This document shows positions 14,101 through 26,100 of a stretch of 64,000 bases of DNA, in pieces. The DNA lies in contig JAODTK010000311.1 of the NCBI GenBank assembly GCA_026419785.1, positions 1-64,000 of the forward strand. Reading direction: 5' to 3'. This stretch comes from Sclerodactyla briareus. Taxonomy: Eukaryota > Echinodermata > Holothuroidea > Dendrochirotida > Sclerodactylidae. The notes beneath the pieces were generated by a model. It was not told where the DNA came from and searched no databases. It worked only from the letters and a program-made list of their open reading frames with translations. Numbering within the stretch: position 1 is the first letter of the stretch; the number at the start of each line of letters is the position of its first letter. A program made the translations under genes and the position numbers.

Positions 14101-17100
14101 GATATTGTGGCCAATTTTGGATTTTAAACCCGATAACTCAAGCCCACCTGGATGGATTAAGAGCTATACTTGGTATGTGTGTCCCATGATGAGTACATGA
14201 ACCCTATTGGTTTTGAGGTCAGGTCGAGAGGAGGGAGCTGAGGTCACAGGGTCAAAGTCTGAATGAAACCCTGGAAACACGATAAGTCCATAATGTTGGT
14301 CTGATCGATTTTAAATTAGGTGTAAAGATTCTATTGGGGAGTACAGGAACCCTATTGGTTGGTTCAGGTCGGGAGTGAATTTTGGCGAAAATAGGAAATT
14401 TGTAAAATGCGAAGTTTGGCCAATTTTGGCTTGTAAAACCACGATACGCGACCCCACCTGGAGGATTGAAGCTCATACTTGGTAGTTGTGTTCCCCATGA
14501 TGAGTACATGAACCTTATTGTTTTGGGTGTCAGGTCGAGGTCACGTGAGGTCAGAGGTCAAAGTCTGAAAACCTGTAAACACGATAAGTCCAGTATGGTT
14601 GGTCTGATCAAGTTGAAATCAGGTGTATAGCTTTTATGGGGAGGGAGTACAGGAACCCTATTGTTTTGGTTCAGGTCGGGGTGAATGAATTTTGGTGGGA
14701 ATCTGAAAAAATGAAACTTTGATATTTCGGGCCAATTCTGGTTGTAAACACGATAACCTCGAACCCACCCGGATGAATGAAACTCATACTTGGTATGTGT
14801 GTTCCCCATGATGGTACATGAACCCTACGTTTTGGATCAGGGCAGAGGTCATCTGAGGTCACCAGAGGTCAAAGTCTGCAAACCTTGTAAACACGATAAG
14901 TCATAATTGTTGGTCTGATTCAAGTTGAAATTAGGTTGTAAAGCGGTCTTATGGGGGAGGTAACAGGAACCCTATTGCTTTTGGTAGCGTCAGGAGTGAA
15001 TTTTTGAAAATAAAACAAAATTGTGAAAATTTGATATTTTAGCCAATTGGGGCTTGCTAAACACGATAACTTGACCCCACTGGATGGATGAAGATCATAC
15101 TGGTATGTTTGTTCCCATGATGAGTATATGAACCCTATTGTTTGGGGGGCAAGTCAGAGGTCATCTGAGGTAACCGGAGGTCAAAGGATGAAAACCTTGT
15201 AAACACGATAAGTCAAGAACGATTGGTCTGATCAGGTTGAAATTATGGGTGTATTTTTCTTATAGGGAGTACAATAAACCCCGTTTGTTTTTGGTAAAAG
15301 GGCGGGCGGTGAATGAGGTTATACTTGGTTTGTGTGTAGACCATGATGAGACATGAACACTACTTTTTGGGGTCAGGTTGGAGGTAATCTAAGGTTACCA
15401 GAGTTTCAAGTCCGAAAAACCTCGAAATTTAGTGTGTACGCTTTCTTACCAAGGGTACAGGAACCCTATTAGTGGGTTGGTAAAGATAGGACACTTGTCA
15501 GACGTTAGTTTCCTATAATGAGATGGTACTATCTCCCATTTGTCATGTGTCTGGCGATGGGTTGACAGAACAGTCAAGGAATCACTACGCCTTTTGGCTT
15601 TTCTGGTTCATGAAGTCAGCACGTTGGCTCGACAAACCCGCCCTGATCGCTGAGAGGACAGAACAGTCCTCGGCCCATGTAGGAGCAAAACCGGGCTTAC
15701 CCAGAGGTAGCCGTGCTCCCTACACGTGAACAGTCTCTTCCGGCCTTCCCGAACCGGGGCTGCCTTCCGGGACGTGGGTTAGGCTTCTCCAGAGCCGGTG
15801 AACGTCTCTGTCGGCCGCTCGAGCCGCTGTGTCGGACCTCTTCCGACCCTCCGGAGCTGTGGGTCGGACTTCTTCGGCCCTCTGATTTGTGGCTCCCGAC
15901 CGAGGGTCGGCCTCCCGGTTCCAGTTCAGTGAGTTGACTGCTATCAGACGACGGGGCAGGCGGGCTCTCACGGGCCGAGGGTTAGCCCTCCACCGACTCC
16001 TACGGAGCATTAATCCCACTTCTCCGACTCTCCTGAGCCAGATCGACCCCCCGAGCCGCGGTTCGACCTTCCTGTCTCTCTCTGGAGCCGCGGACCGACT
16101 CTCCACGCCATCGAAGCCAGCCCCCTGTGCAGCTGGTTCGTCATCCCAGGCTTCCATAGCCGGAGCCCGACTCTTCCTGCCGTCCTGTGTGAGATCGGCC
16201 CTACCGAGCCGAGGATCGACCTGCGACTCACCAGAGAAGTGGTGCAGACTATTCCGGACCTCCGGGTGAGATCGCTCTACCGAGCCGAGGACCGAGCCTG
16301 GCGCTCTCCAGAGCAGTGGTCCCACTCTCATGCTGGATCCCTTGAGCATCGCTTCCCCGGGATTGGTTATCCCGAGCTTCCGTTCCATAGGCCGTTTAGT
16401 CAGACTCTCCTGCCCTCCTGGGGGGGATCAGCTCTACCGAGCCTAGGATCGGACCTGCCGACTCGCCAGAGCAGTGGTCCGACTTTTCCTGCCCTCCTGA
16501 GCCAAATCGACTCTCCGAGACGTGGGTGGGCTCACCTGTGATAGAAGCTTTGGCCCTCCCGGGCCAGATTGATACTCCCCAGCCTGCGGTCGCAGCCGAG
16601 CACCTACCCTTTCGACATCAAGCCAGGTCAGCTCTTCGAGGCGGATGGGTCGACCCCACGGCAGGGTACGTGGGTAGGGTTTCACACTGTCGAGAGGCTT
16701 ACCTATGCACGTCGGAATTCTATTCCCACGGTTGGAGGCATCAGGTGTGGGTGTCCGGTGAGGACACGGCACTGGTACTGGTTGAAAACGAGGTACGTTC
16801 GTCAACGCACTCAAACTCTTCTTCCTATGAGTCAGATTTTCTCTCCGGCATCGGAGGCGTTCGATTCCGTGGATCAGAGAGCCTCGCAAGGCGCATATCT
16901 CTGAGCAAGGTTCGCTGGGTTCAACAATGTGCATACCCGTTGACACGGGCGAGCCTGGAGAGTCGGCCTCCTCGTTCTCCGAGCTGACTCGTCTTCGCGA
17001 GACGGTAGCAAGCGTTTGTGGGGTTTACCACATGCACGTTCGTTTCATGCTGATTCTCCAACACAGTCTCGGCCTAGCCGGTACGAGGGCTGATCTTCAT

Positions 17101-20100
17101 CTACAATCAGACCAACAAACCCTGTTTGTGACGGGCACGGACCCGCCTCCAGGGGCCCTGGCTAGTTGGTTTGCAAAGATCAATATGGGGTAAGTGAGTA
17201 ATTGAAATGATTCACAAATATGGTTGTGAATCTGTGAACTACGATACTTACCCATATTGGACGTACCCACCCTCCCGCCCCCACTTCCGGGCCTTCACGG
17301 GGCGTCCTCCTTTGTCGGATCGCGGGCCTTCGCCCCTCAATCCCTTGGACGCCTCTGCCTAGAAAAGTAAGAAGGACGATGGGTTGCCTGCCCGGAATAC
17401 TGTAAAAGATTGCCAGATTGATGTTCAATGGCGCGGGGGGGGGTGGGTGCAACAAGTGCCAATATGGGGTAAGTATCGTAGTTCACAGATTCACAAACCA
17501 GTGAAGTTTTGTGAAATAAGGTCAGTATATGATAATTCCAAATTGATCTCCTCCTACAAAGTACATTAGATTCTTTAAACTGTCATAATGGTCTCTCCTC
17601 AGCTGGTTGCGATTGTGGATGCACATCAGTGCTATTAGAATTAAAAAGTAGTAAAATCTGATGGAAAGAAGCAAAACAGTCATTCTTTGATGGATTGTTG
17701 ATCAGACTTGGACCCGAATGTTTATTGACTGCTATTGACCATCGTGGCATATGAAGATCAAGTGTCAAAAATTGTTACAGGGGCACATAGGGCCATTGTT
17801 TTGAAAAAAAACTGCCTTATTGGTCTCATGATCTTGAACATTTAACACATTATCTTGGTCACTACAGCCACATTGGGATAAAGTTTGTGCATTCCTTGGA
17901 CGGGAAGTCCAAGGAATCTTATGCAGTCACGCGTTGGTGTGTGTGTGGTGTGTGTGTATGTGTGTATGTATTATGTATGTATGTGTGTATGTAACGCCTT
18001 CTACCTGGTAATCAGGCTAAGTCCATGCCTGTGGGATAAGTTCAAACTTGGGGGTGGATTTCTCAGGATGAGGACATGAACGCTTTTTATTTATGTAGGG
18101 GGTTCAAATTGAGCGAAAAGTGGAAACGGGTAAAATTCTGGTAATATTTGGGCAGTTGACCTTTAATCAGGCAAAGTCCAAATGCCTGGTGGGGGATCAA
18201 GTTCAAACTTGGTGGGTGTGCTTCCCTGATGAGTACATGAAGCTATTAGTGTTGTATGAGGAGGGGGTCAATTTGGCAGAAGAAAGTGGAAACTTTAAAA
18301 TTCTGTGATTTTTGGAACTTTTACCTTGTAATCAGGCAAGTCAAAATGCCTGTGGGATCAAGTTCAAAACTTGGTAGGTTGTGCTTCCATGTGAGGAACA
18401 TGAAAAAAAACGCTATTTATTTGTATGAGTAGGGGGTCAATTTTGGGTAAACGTGGAAACTTTAAAAACTGTTATTTTGGCAATTTTAACTTGTAATCAG
18501 GCAAAGGCCAACATGCCTGCTGGATCAAGTTCCAACTTGGTGGTGTGCTCCCCATGATGAGTACATGAACGCTATTATTGTTGTATGAGTAGGGGGTCAA
18601 TTTTGGGCAAAAGTGGAGGAAAACTTGTAAAATGGCTGGCATTTTGGCACTTTTAACCTGTCATCAGGCAAAGTCCAAAACATGCTGCTGGGATCAGTTC
18701 AAATTGGTAGGTGTGGCTCCCATGATGGAGTACATGAACGTGTTGATTGTTGTATTATGTGTAGGGGGTCCATTTTGGGGAAACAGTGGGAAACTTTAAA
18801 AAAATTTTGTTATTTTGGGCAATTTTACCTGGTAATCAGCGCAAAGTCCAACATGCCTGGTGGGATCAGTTCACAACTTGGTGGGGGTGCTTCCCATGAG
18901 AGTACATGAACTCTATTTATGTTGTGATGAGTAGGGGGTCAATTTTGGGTAAAAGTGGAAACTTTAAAATTTTGTTATTTTGGTTTGGCAATTTTTACCC
19001 TGTCATCAGGCAAAGTCCACATGCCTGCTGGATCAGCCACGTTTCAAACTTGGTGGGTGTGCTTTCCCCATTGAGTAATGAACGCTATGTTATTGTTGTA
19101 TGAGTAGGGGGTCAATTTTTGGGCAAAAATTGGAAACTTGTAAAATTGTGGCATTTTGGCACTTTTACCTTGTTAATCAGCAAAGAAAACATGCCTGGTG
19201 GGATCAGTTCAAACTTGGTGGGTGTGCTTCCCATGATGAGTACATGACGCTATTTATTGTTGTACAACAGTTCAAGCGACCATCCTAAACATCTTGTCAA
19301 ATTCTGGTTTTCTTGGCAGACCTACTTGTACCTTGTATCAGGCTATGTTCACTTGCCGGGCTGGGGTGCATGAAACATGCCTAATACCTTATTGCTATTG
19401 ATTCTCAGATAACATGATACTGGTGTTAGGCAAATGAGGAACTTTAACACCACCAGAACGTCTTCTTGTCCGAGGAATCACTAACCTTTTTGGCTTTCTT
19501 GTTCTTATTGCTAAGTGCCTTGTATGCAACACAGGCTGTCAGGTTGCACAATGCTGTTATATACTATGGAAATACGACATATTTCTGGACTTACGGGAAC
19601 ACGGTAATGATGGCTTTAGCTTGTGTTTCGTTCACACATCACGAGATGTCCCTATTTTTTTATCTCATCTCTTGTATCGGACAGCGTTTCAGTGACATCA
19701 CCGCTGCAATCAGAAAGAGTGGGAAGTATTTCCACGGTTACTGGCAGGACATCATCACTTGGTGGAAGATCTTGCAGGTAAAAACTTCTTCATTTCTCCT
19801 GTTAGTGCAAGTCAGCGGTCTGTGTGCTTGTGATTTCTGTAACTAACCACTACCATGGACTGCTCTTCCAGCGGTCATCATTAAAGGGAAATTACAAGCC
19901 AAGTTATACTCATCTTGGTGCTACAATGTTAATGAGAATAAATATCACTTTGGTCCAGGTTCATAGCATGTTTCGGTTGGGAAAATATGGATTTCTCAAA
20001 TTTCATATAATTTGCTTGATTTCGGCAAACTGGCACCTTTTTGTGAGATCATATCTCCATCATATCAGGGAAAAGACATATTTCTGTACATTTTCTCTCA

Positions 20101-23100
20101 ATTTGGTAGATATTGACAAAAATTTGCCAATTTGCAAAATTGCGAACTGAGCAGTGATTATTTGTTACTCTTTCGAAAATTCATAACTCATAACCGAACA
20201 TCTATGACCATTAGAAACAACGTTTGTTGTCAAGATTTTAATGCACATTATATGACATTTAAATATTTGTGGCTGGAATTTCCCTTACCCAAGAGGACTG
20301 TAGTCGATCGTGATATCATACAGGTATCTTGGGGTTACCTTACTGGAGTGATATAGTGACCTCTTGTTAAGAAGCTTCACCCCAGGTTGATTGTCCATCA
20401 TGAGATTTAGGGTATATACTATACTTCTACCATACAGGGGGCCTCCTGTTACTGTTTGATTGCTGGGGTGGTAATGTCAGTGCAACTGAAAGGCACCGTA
20501 TTGACACTATTATGAACAAAACTAGTAGTGATGGTGGAGAGCCCTCAGAAGGGAATATAGTGTGTGCTTTGGGTTTCAAAATGGTATTTCCCCTCTTGTA
20601 CTACCTGATTTTTCCTGGCCTATGTCTAGTTGGGGCTCTGAAATAATTGTCTGGTGCCGGTCTGTAGTTACTTTCATGCCTGCATCTGTGAAAGCAATGT
20701 GTGCCTGACTCGAATAGTACAGAATTGTTCCAAGCATAGTCGATTATTGTATTCATCATTGTGAGAATATTACCTTCCACCTTTTTGGGCATCACAATGC
20801 AAATAACAACATATGTGTAAAACTCCTTCCCCCTTCCCCCACTCCATCGACCAGACAACTCGTAGAATCCTAAAATTTGTGCGTTGGGTTTTGGAATGTC
20901 ATTTCTCATCTATGTACTGCTCTAGGTATATCAAGATTCAGCGATGGCCAGTCTCTAGCACTAGTTTCACTGGTCGAGACACAACACTTTGTGTTTACGC
21001 TGATAACAATTTCTCTCTTGTATTCTGGGTAAATATAATTCACTGTCATTGCTGCTCCAGATTGCCTTCCGTAGGAGAGCACTTGCTGTAGACTAATAAG
21101 GGATGACATAAGACTGGAGAGCATCCAGAATTTGATCTCTAGTGTTTGTTTAAATTTTGCGGATAAGTCTCTGGAGTGTCATTATTTGGTGTACAATGTC
21201 TCATTTTACTTCCTCGCACTCACAAGTTAATTACAATTCCACGGCCTGATGCTGTTTCCAGATCGCCTTCGTGAGAGAGCACATGACGTGGAGGATGACG
21301 TGACTGGAGACCGTTCAGGCCTTAGTATCTGCAGCCAAGAAAAACATCACTGTGGTATCACACAAGATGCTTCAACTTGTGAAAGAAAGGACACTAGATA
21401 AAAAGGTAAATGAACCTTCTTTATTACTAAAATAATACAGTGCCTGATTCGTGAATTAGGTTGACATAGGGAGGGCCTCCAGTCAATCATTTGTTATGTG
21501 TGCTAATAACTGATATGGCGTTGTGCAATGTGCGCTGCTCAGTTCAACCAGCCTCTATAGTAGTGGAAAAATTAGGTCAAAATGGATGGTGGTGATAATG
21601 GCAATTTTGCGGTATGAAATCACTGTGCCCTACTCGAGCTTTCCATCTGTTTTCAACATGGTGGTTGGAGATGAAATAATTGGAAGACATTTTGTTGGCC
21701 AGTTTTCAAGGTGTATTTTTCTTCATGATTCTCACAGTGGAAGATTCGCAAGGAAGCCCTCCTGGGCCTGGCTCACATCTACAAGAAGTGGTGCCACTCC
21801 GACGACATTGCTGAGAAAGACAGAGACCGGTTAACTCTGGAATCAAGGATAAGATACTGCATTCGTACTACCTGCAAGATCTGGACGACAGGGTTAGGAT
21901 GTCTGTAATAAATCCTTGCCAACAAAAATGAAGGGTGATGACAACAATGTTTTTGCAGTATAAAACCATGTTGCCCTGATCCTATGCTATCTTTCTGTTT
22001 TCAACATGATAGTTGAAAATTAAGAATTGGACACAATTATATATATTCTGGTATTTGTTAGTTTTCATTAGTGTGAATCAATTTGAGATATCATTTGAAC
22101 CACTCTTCTTCACTTGGTCGAGCCATTGTGCTTTAGTGGGCTGGTGACCGTGCTTGAAACACGAGGTTGTGGGGGGTTTTTTAAAAAATCCTGAGACGAG
22201 GCGTCGTTGGTTTCTTCAAATTGGCTGACAGGTGGCCCAGTAATGGAAATTTTGGTTGGGTGCAAACTCACCGTCATTGCTCCAGTTAATCCTGGTTGCT
22301 GCGTGTCTCCATCCACCACCTGTGATGAGTACCTAGTATTAGCCATTGGGTAGGGAACTGCTTTCTAGGCAGCAATGGCCCTGTCGCCTGGACATAGAGG
22401 CGGAAGGCTTTGAGTCGAGATGTCTGGGGTGGTGGTCAGCTTCTCAATAGGCTGGGAATTATTGTCTGCAAAGTGATCAATAACTGATTGAGAAGTTCCA
22501 CCAACTCTTTTTAGTGCTATTACAAAGGCTGGAAAGAGTCAGTTGCCTGTTAGGAACAGTCTGGAGGGATCTTTATTTGGAATTCATGGGTTCAGGAAGT
22601 AAATCATCAAGGAATCTTGGCCACATTGATCGTGGATGCCCACCTGGCGGTAATTCGCTTATCTTCTACCTAGTCTCAGTTGATATCGAGACAGGGGCAT
22701 AGCCCATCCCAACCTCCTCCCAGGACTGCCATTTAATGTCCTCATCCAAAGGACAATCAGTGAAGCCCCTGAATTGACCTCTCTCTCGGGACCTGGGTGA
22801 GCAGAAGCCTCTCCTCCAACGTGAGAGCCGACCGATTGAATACCCGAGAATAGACAACCAGAAACCCACAACTCCACGCATTGAAGTGGAACCATCAAGT
22901 GGAGACCATGACCATCGCAACTGCTAGCGAGAGAGTATAATGGTGACTGGCCGTGACGGACCTTAAGGGCATTCGTCAATTTTCTAAGATTCCAAATCGC
23001 AAAAGACAGAGGAAACGCACTCAAATAGTCAAGTAGGGTATGTACAAGCATGAATTCAAGGTGGATTTCAAGATTCCCAGGCCGTCCCATCGCTGAACAT

Positions 23101-26100
23101 CCAGATCCTAGAACCTGGCTAGAAAGCGGACATACTAATGCAGTACGTAACTAATGTAGGCATCCATATGCAGTTACGTACTAACAGCGCTATGAAACTT
23201 GAAACAACAATATGCTACTATGAAGGTCACTGTCAGAAGCGAGTATGAATCCCTCATACGGCCATTTTGTGTAAGTAATCACTCGTATGGACCATTTCGC
23301 TTAATAATTCGAATTTACCCTGATTAGTTCCGCGAAAACTGTTTCTATTAGGTGTTGCTAAGGTAAAGTTCGATCGAAAAACAGTGTCCGCTTTTTACCC
23401 AGGTGTCCGGGACTACCCAGGTATACTATAATTTGGAATGTTGCTTGCAAAGCATTCTTTCACTATGAGTACTGTTAGTGTGGTGCGTGACCTAGTGGGA
23501 AATGAAAAAACCATAACAAATGAGTGAAACGGCCTTCCTCACACTGTGGCGAGTAGTTCAAGCCCGCAATGCCTATGGTCACCACTCACGGTCACCGCGA
23601 GCTGAGTTTAGCCACTTGCGAAAGGTTACAATCGATTGCGCATTCGACAGGAGCCTTCGCGCCCCGGTGAACGTTATTGTTTTGGACACACACTGGAGGG
23701 GGGGAAAAAATTGCAGAAGAACATATATGTTTCATCGAAGGTAGTGTCGTGAACGCCGTCAAGTAACTACTGAGAGTAAGTTGGTACAACTCAATGTATA
23801 ACCGGTACTACTTCCAGCGTCAACTTTCAAAATATTATGATTGCCCTACAGAAACTACGTGGCCCTTGCAGAAGAAAGAAACTTTCGAAACTCAGTCAAA
23901 AACCTCGCAATCGAACTTTGCAAGGGTTATGGCGGGTTGGCCACTCGCGGCGGTAAACCCGTGCGGTCATCGCTCCCCCCTGCGGTCACACAGAGACTGT
24001 TGGAATTACGTGAGCTGTTGCAGCCTAGTGGAGAACAAATCCGTACACGTGCGAGGGCAGGGCTTATGGATTTTTAACGGGTTATCCACCCTTCAGCAGT
24101 AACTTGTGACAGTGACGATATCAATCTGCAGACCTTGCTGATCCTCTGCCACTTGACTCGGCACAAGATAGGAACATCGAATTCATCGGCATACTGGTCT
24201 AACTTATGATAATTTGACAAAATGAGGAAAAAGTGACGAGTATGACCCAAAACATGGGTGACGAAAATAGGCCCTTCAAGATCTTGTCTGCTTCCTACAG
24301 GATGGGGGTTGATAGAATAAATACAGTTATGATCGAACCTCTCCATGTAACATGAAGTGAATGAAATGAATTTGACAGTTGCTAAGCATTAATTCGCATA
24401 GTTTTATTTTTTGGGGGGGGGGGGTCATGAAACTTGTGGGTTATGTTTAAATTCAAGTGCAGTTTTTCACCATAGGTCATCAATGTGTCTAATTTGCTTG
24501 ATTATGCAATTTACCTTCGTTGGATTTCAATGGTGGGGTCCCACCGTCGGTTCTGAGATACTTAAAAATTAGAGAATGAGTCCCAGAAAGAAAGTTAAGT
24601 GATGTGTATAATTGCATAATTGGGCCAATTTCGATCACATTACCACAAAAACCCCCGTTGTAGGAATGGTCAACGATCATCCTTATGAATTTGAAATTGG
24701 TCACTGATTAGTGCCATTGGGGGCTGGCAACTATATCCACAGGTATATGCCTTATATTTTGCTGTTATCATCTGCTAACTGGCAATTGCCTCTTTCGATC
24801 TCTAAGATCAGGTTGATTGAAACATGGACTAAATGCAGAATGAAAACGCCAGCAGATGTGAAAAAAAATGCGAGATGCTGTCATGAACCCACTTGTTGAT
24901 CGTTATCAGGATATCTGTTTCAATAGGATGGAATGTGGTTAATCTCTTCTTTCTTGTTCATGCCGTAGGTGTTGGCTGGAGCCGCATCTTTCACAATGAA
25001 CCTGGTCACTTACACGCTGCCAGTCACGGAGAGGATGGGCAGATTCCTGGAGCTGTTTGTGACTGTAGACGACCATTCAGTAAAGTGAGTACTCCTGTAC
25101 CGCCTGACCTCGTGTTTAGTGGATCACAGTCAAAAGACCAGAAATAACGTCATCTTCTGACATGTTTCATGTGGGTGGGGATGTGTGTTTTCTTTTTGTC
25201 TCGTCTTAATGATTCAGAGACTTAGTGTCTTGTGCCGTTGTGTCGTATGTCACACTCTCCGTTCCAAATGTCTCTTATTTGTAAGAACCTATTCTGAAAA
25301 TTATTTTTTTTTTTTTTTTGTTTTTGTATGTGGTATCGGGGGTTTGGGTGAAACGTGGTGCAAGTATCTATCGTTGTTTATTTTGATCAAATTTGAGGCA
25401 TATTCTGCATCCTCTGCAATATGTTCTTTTGACTTTCGATGCTCTCATCATTTTAAAAAAAATCTTCCCCTTGTAGGGGCCATCATGGACTGATAATGCC
25501 AGCCCATGTGAGGACCCACCTCCGTGACTTCCTGGAAGCCTAAGATACGAATACGCGAACAAAACAAAACGTCTTCACCAGATAGTCGCCATATCAGTGA
25601 GTAGTGGCTAGTTTGGCGTATGCTGCTTGTGCTCTTGAACTCAGCATTACACGCATGGGTGAACCGCCAATGTGTATACCCCCGCTTCAAGCAAGCAGTG
25701 GGGAGTGATGACAAATAAAGGCTCAGGACCCAACAGGGTTGTGGTGAGTGGAAGATGGTTCTGACCAAAAATTGTCAGAGAGGCATCCCTTAAAGGTTTT
25801 ACATATATGCGAATAGCTATGCTAATTCAAAACACTGGTTAACTCATAAGAAGCTCCACTTGGTCGGGACCAAAAGTAGTTCTTATAATGCCAATTGTGT
25901 CACATTGTTAATTAAGGAATAAACTGCAACTGGGAGACTTTTCTGGTGAATAAACAGTCGAGACTCTGAATTTAGGTTAATAAATAATGGACGAGGCGCA
26001 GCCGAGTTCATTCTTAAGAGTTGAGACTGTTTAGGGAACCAGTAAAAGTCGACCTGCTGTAGTTTATTCCTATTCTACAACCCGCAAATTAAGAATTACC

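Larger units (their letters stand above)
9425..17505 (+). mobile_element. DIRS-like element 2, apparently non-autonomous (ITRs and ICR present)
   Basis: Left ITR (about 9425-9560) and right ITR (about 17345-17505) are inverted copies: CTTACCCCATATTG, GCGCCATTGAA, ATCTGGCAATCTTTT and CAACCC.ATCGTCC occur in the same order on opposite strands. An internal complementary region at 17181-17260 contains sequence complementary to both outer ends, the hallmark of DIRS circularisation. The body is GC-rich and built from minisatellites; I find no reverse transcriptase, RNase H or convincing tyrosine recombinase. Without the inserted array (13280-15610) it would be about 5.7 kb. It splits array A. Orientation is inferred from the ICR lying next to the right ITR, as in DIRS1. 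Confidence 0.8.
7025..19684. other. Pds5 intron 4 (12.7 kb, nested repeats)
   Basis: In order: anonymous sequence to about 7430, array A, DIRS-like element 2 with element B1 inside it, the remainder of array A, element C, then a short anonymous stretch before exon 5. No exon or other gene was found. Confidence 0.75.
21893..24968. other. Pds5 intron 7
   Basis: Contains SINE family 2 (22110-22440), a minus-strand SINE family 1 fragment (22672-22935), the 78-aa unknown ORF (23841-24077) and a copy of dispersed repeat F (24480-24712). Confidence 0.6.

Noticed and set aside
15720-16388. 222-aa minus-strand ORF
   Set aside because: Antisense of a degenerate GC-rich minisatellite inside the DIRS-like element; no family features.
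16740-17190. Tyrosine recombinase core in DIRS-like element 2
   Set aside because: Only a CPVR-type string resembles the family; the catalytic arginines, histidine and terminal tyrosine block cannot be traced.
17888-19505. CRISPR-like array
   Set aside because: Units are imperfect ~165-bp tandem repeats without short identical repeats and unique spacers, and the genome is eukaryotic.
22659-23090. 143-aa minus-strand ORF as a gene
   Set aside because: Mostly covers a reversed SINE family 1 fragment that recurs at other loci without a conserved frame.
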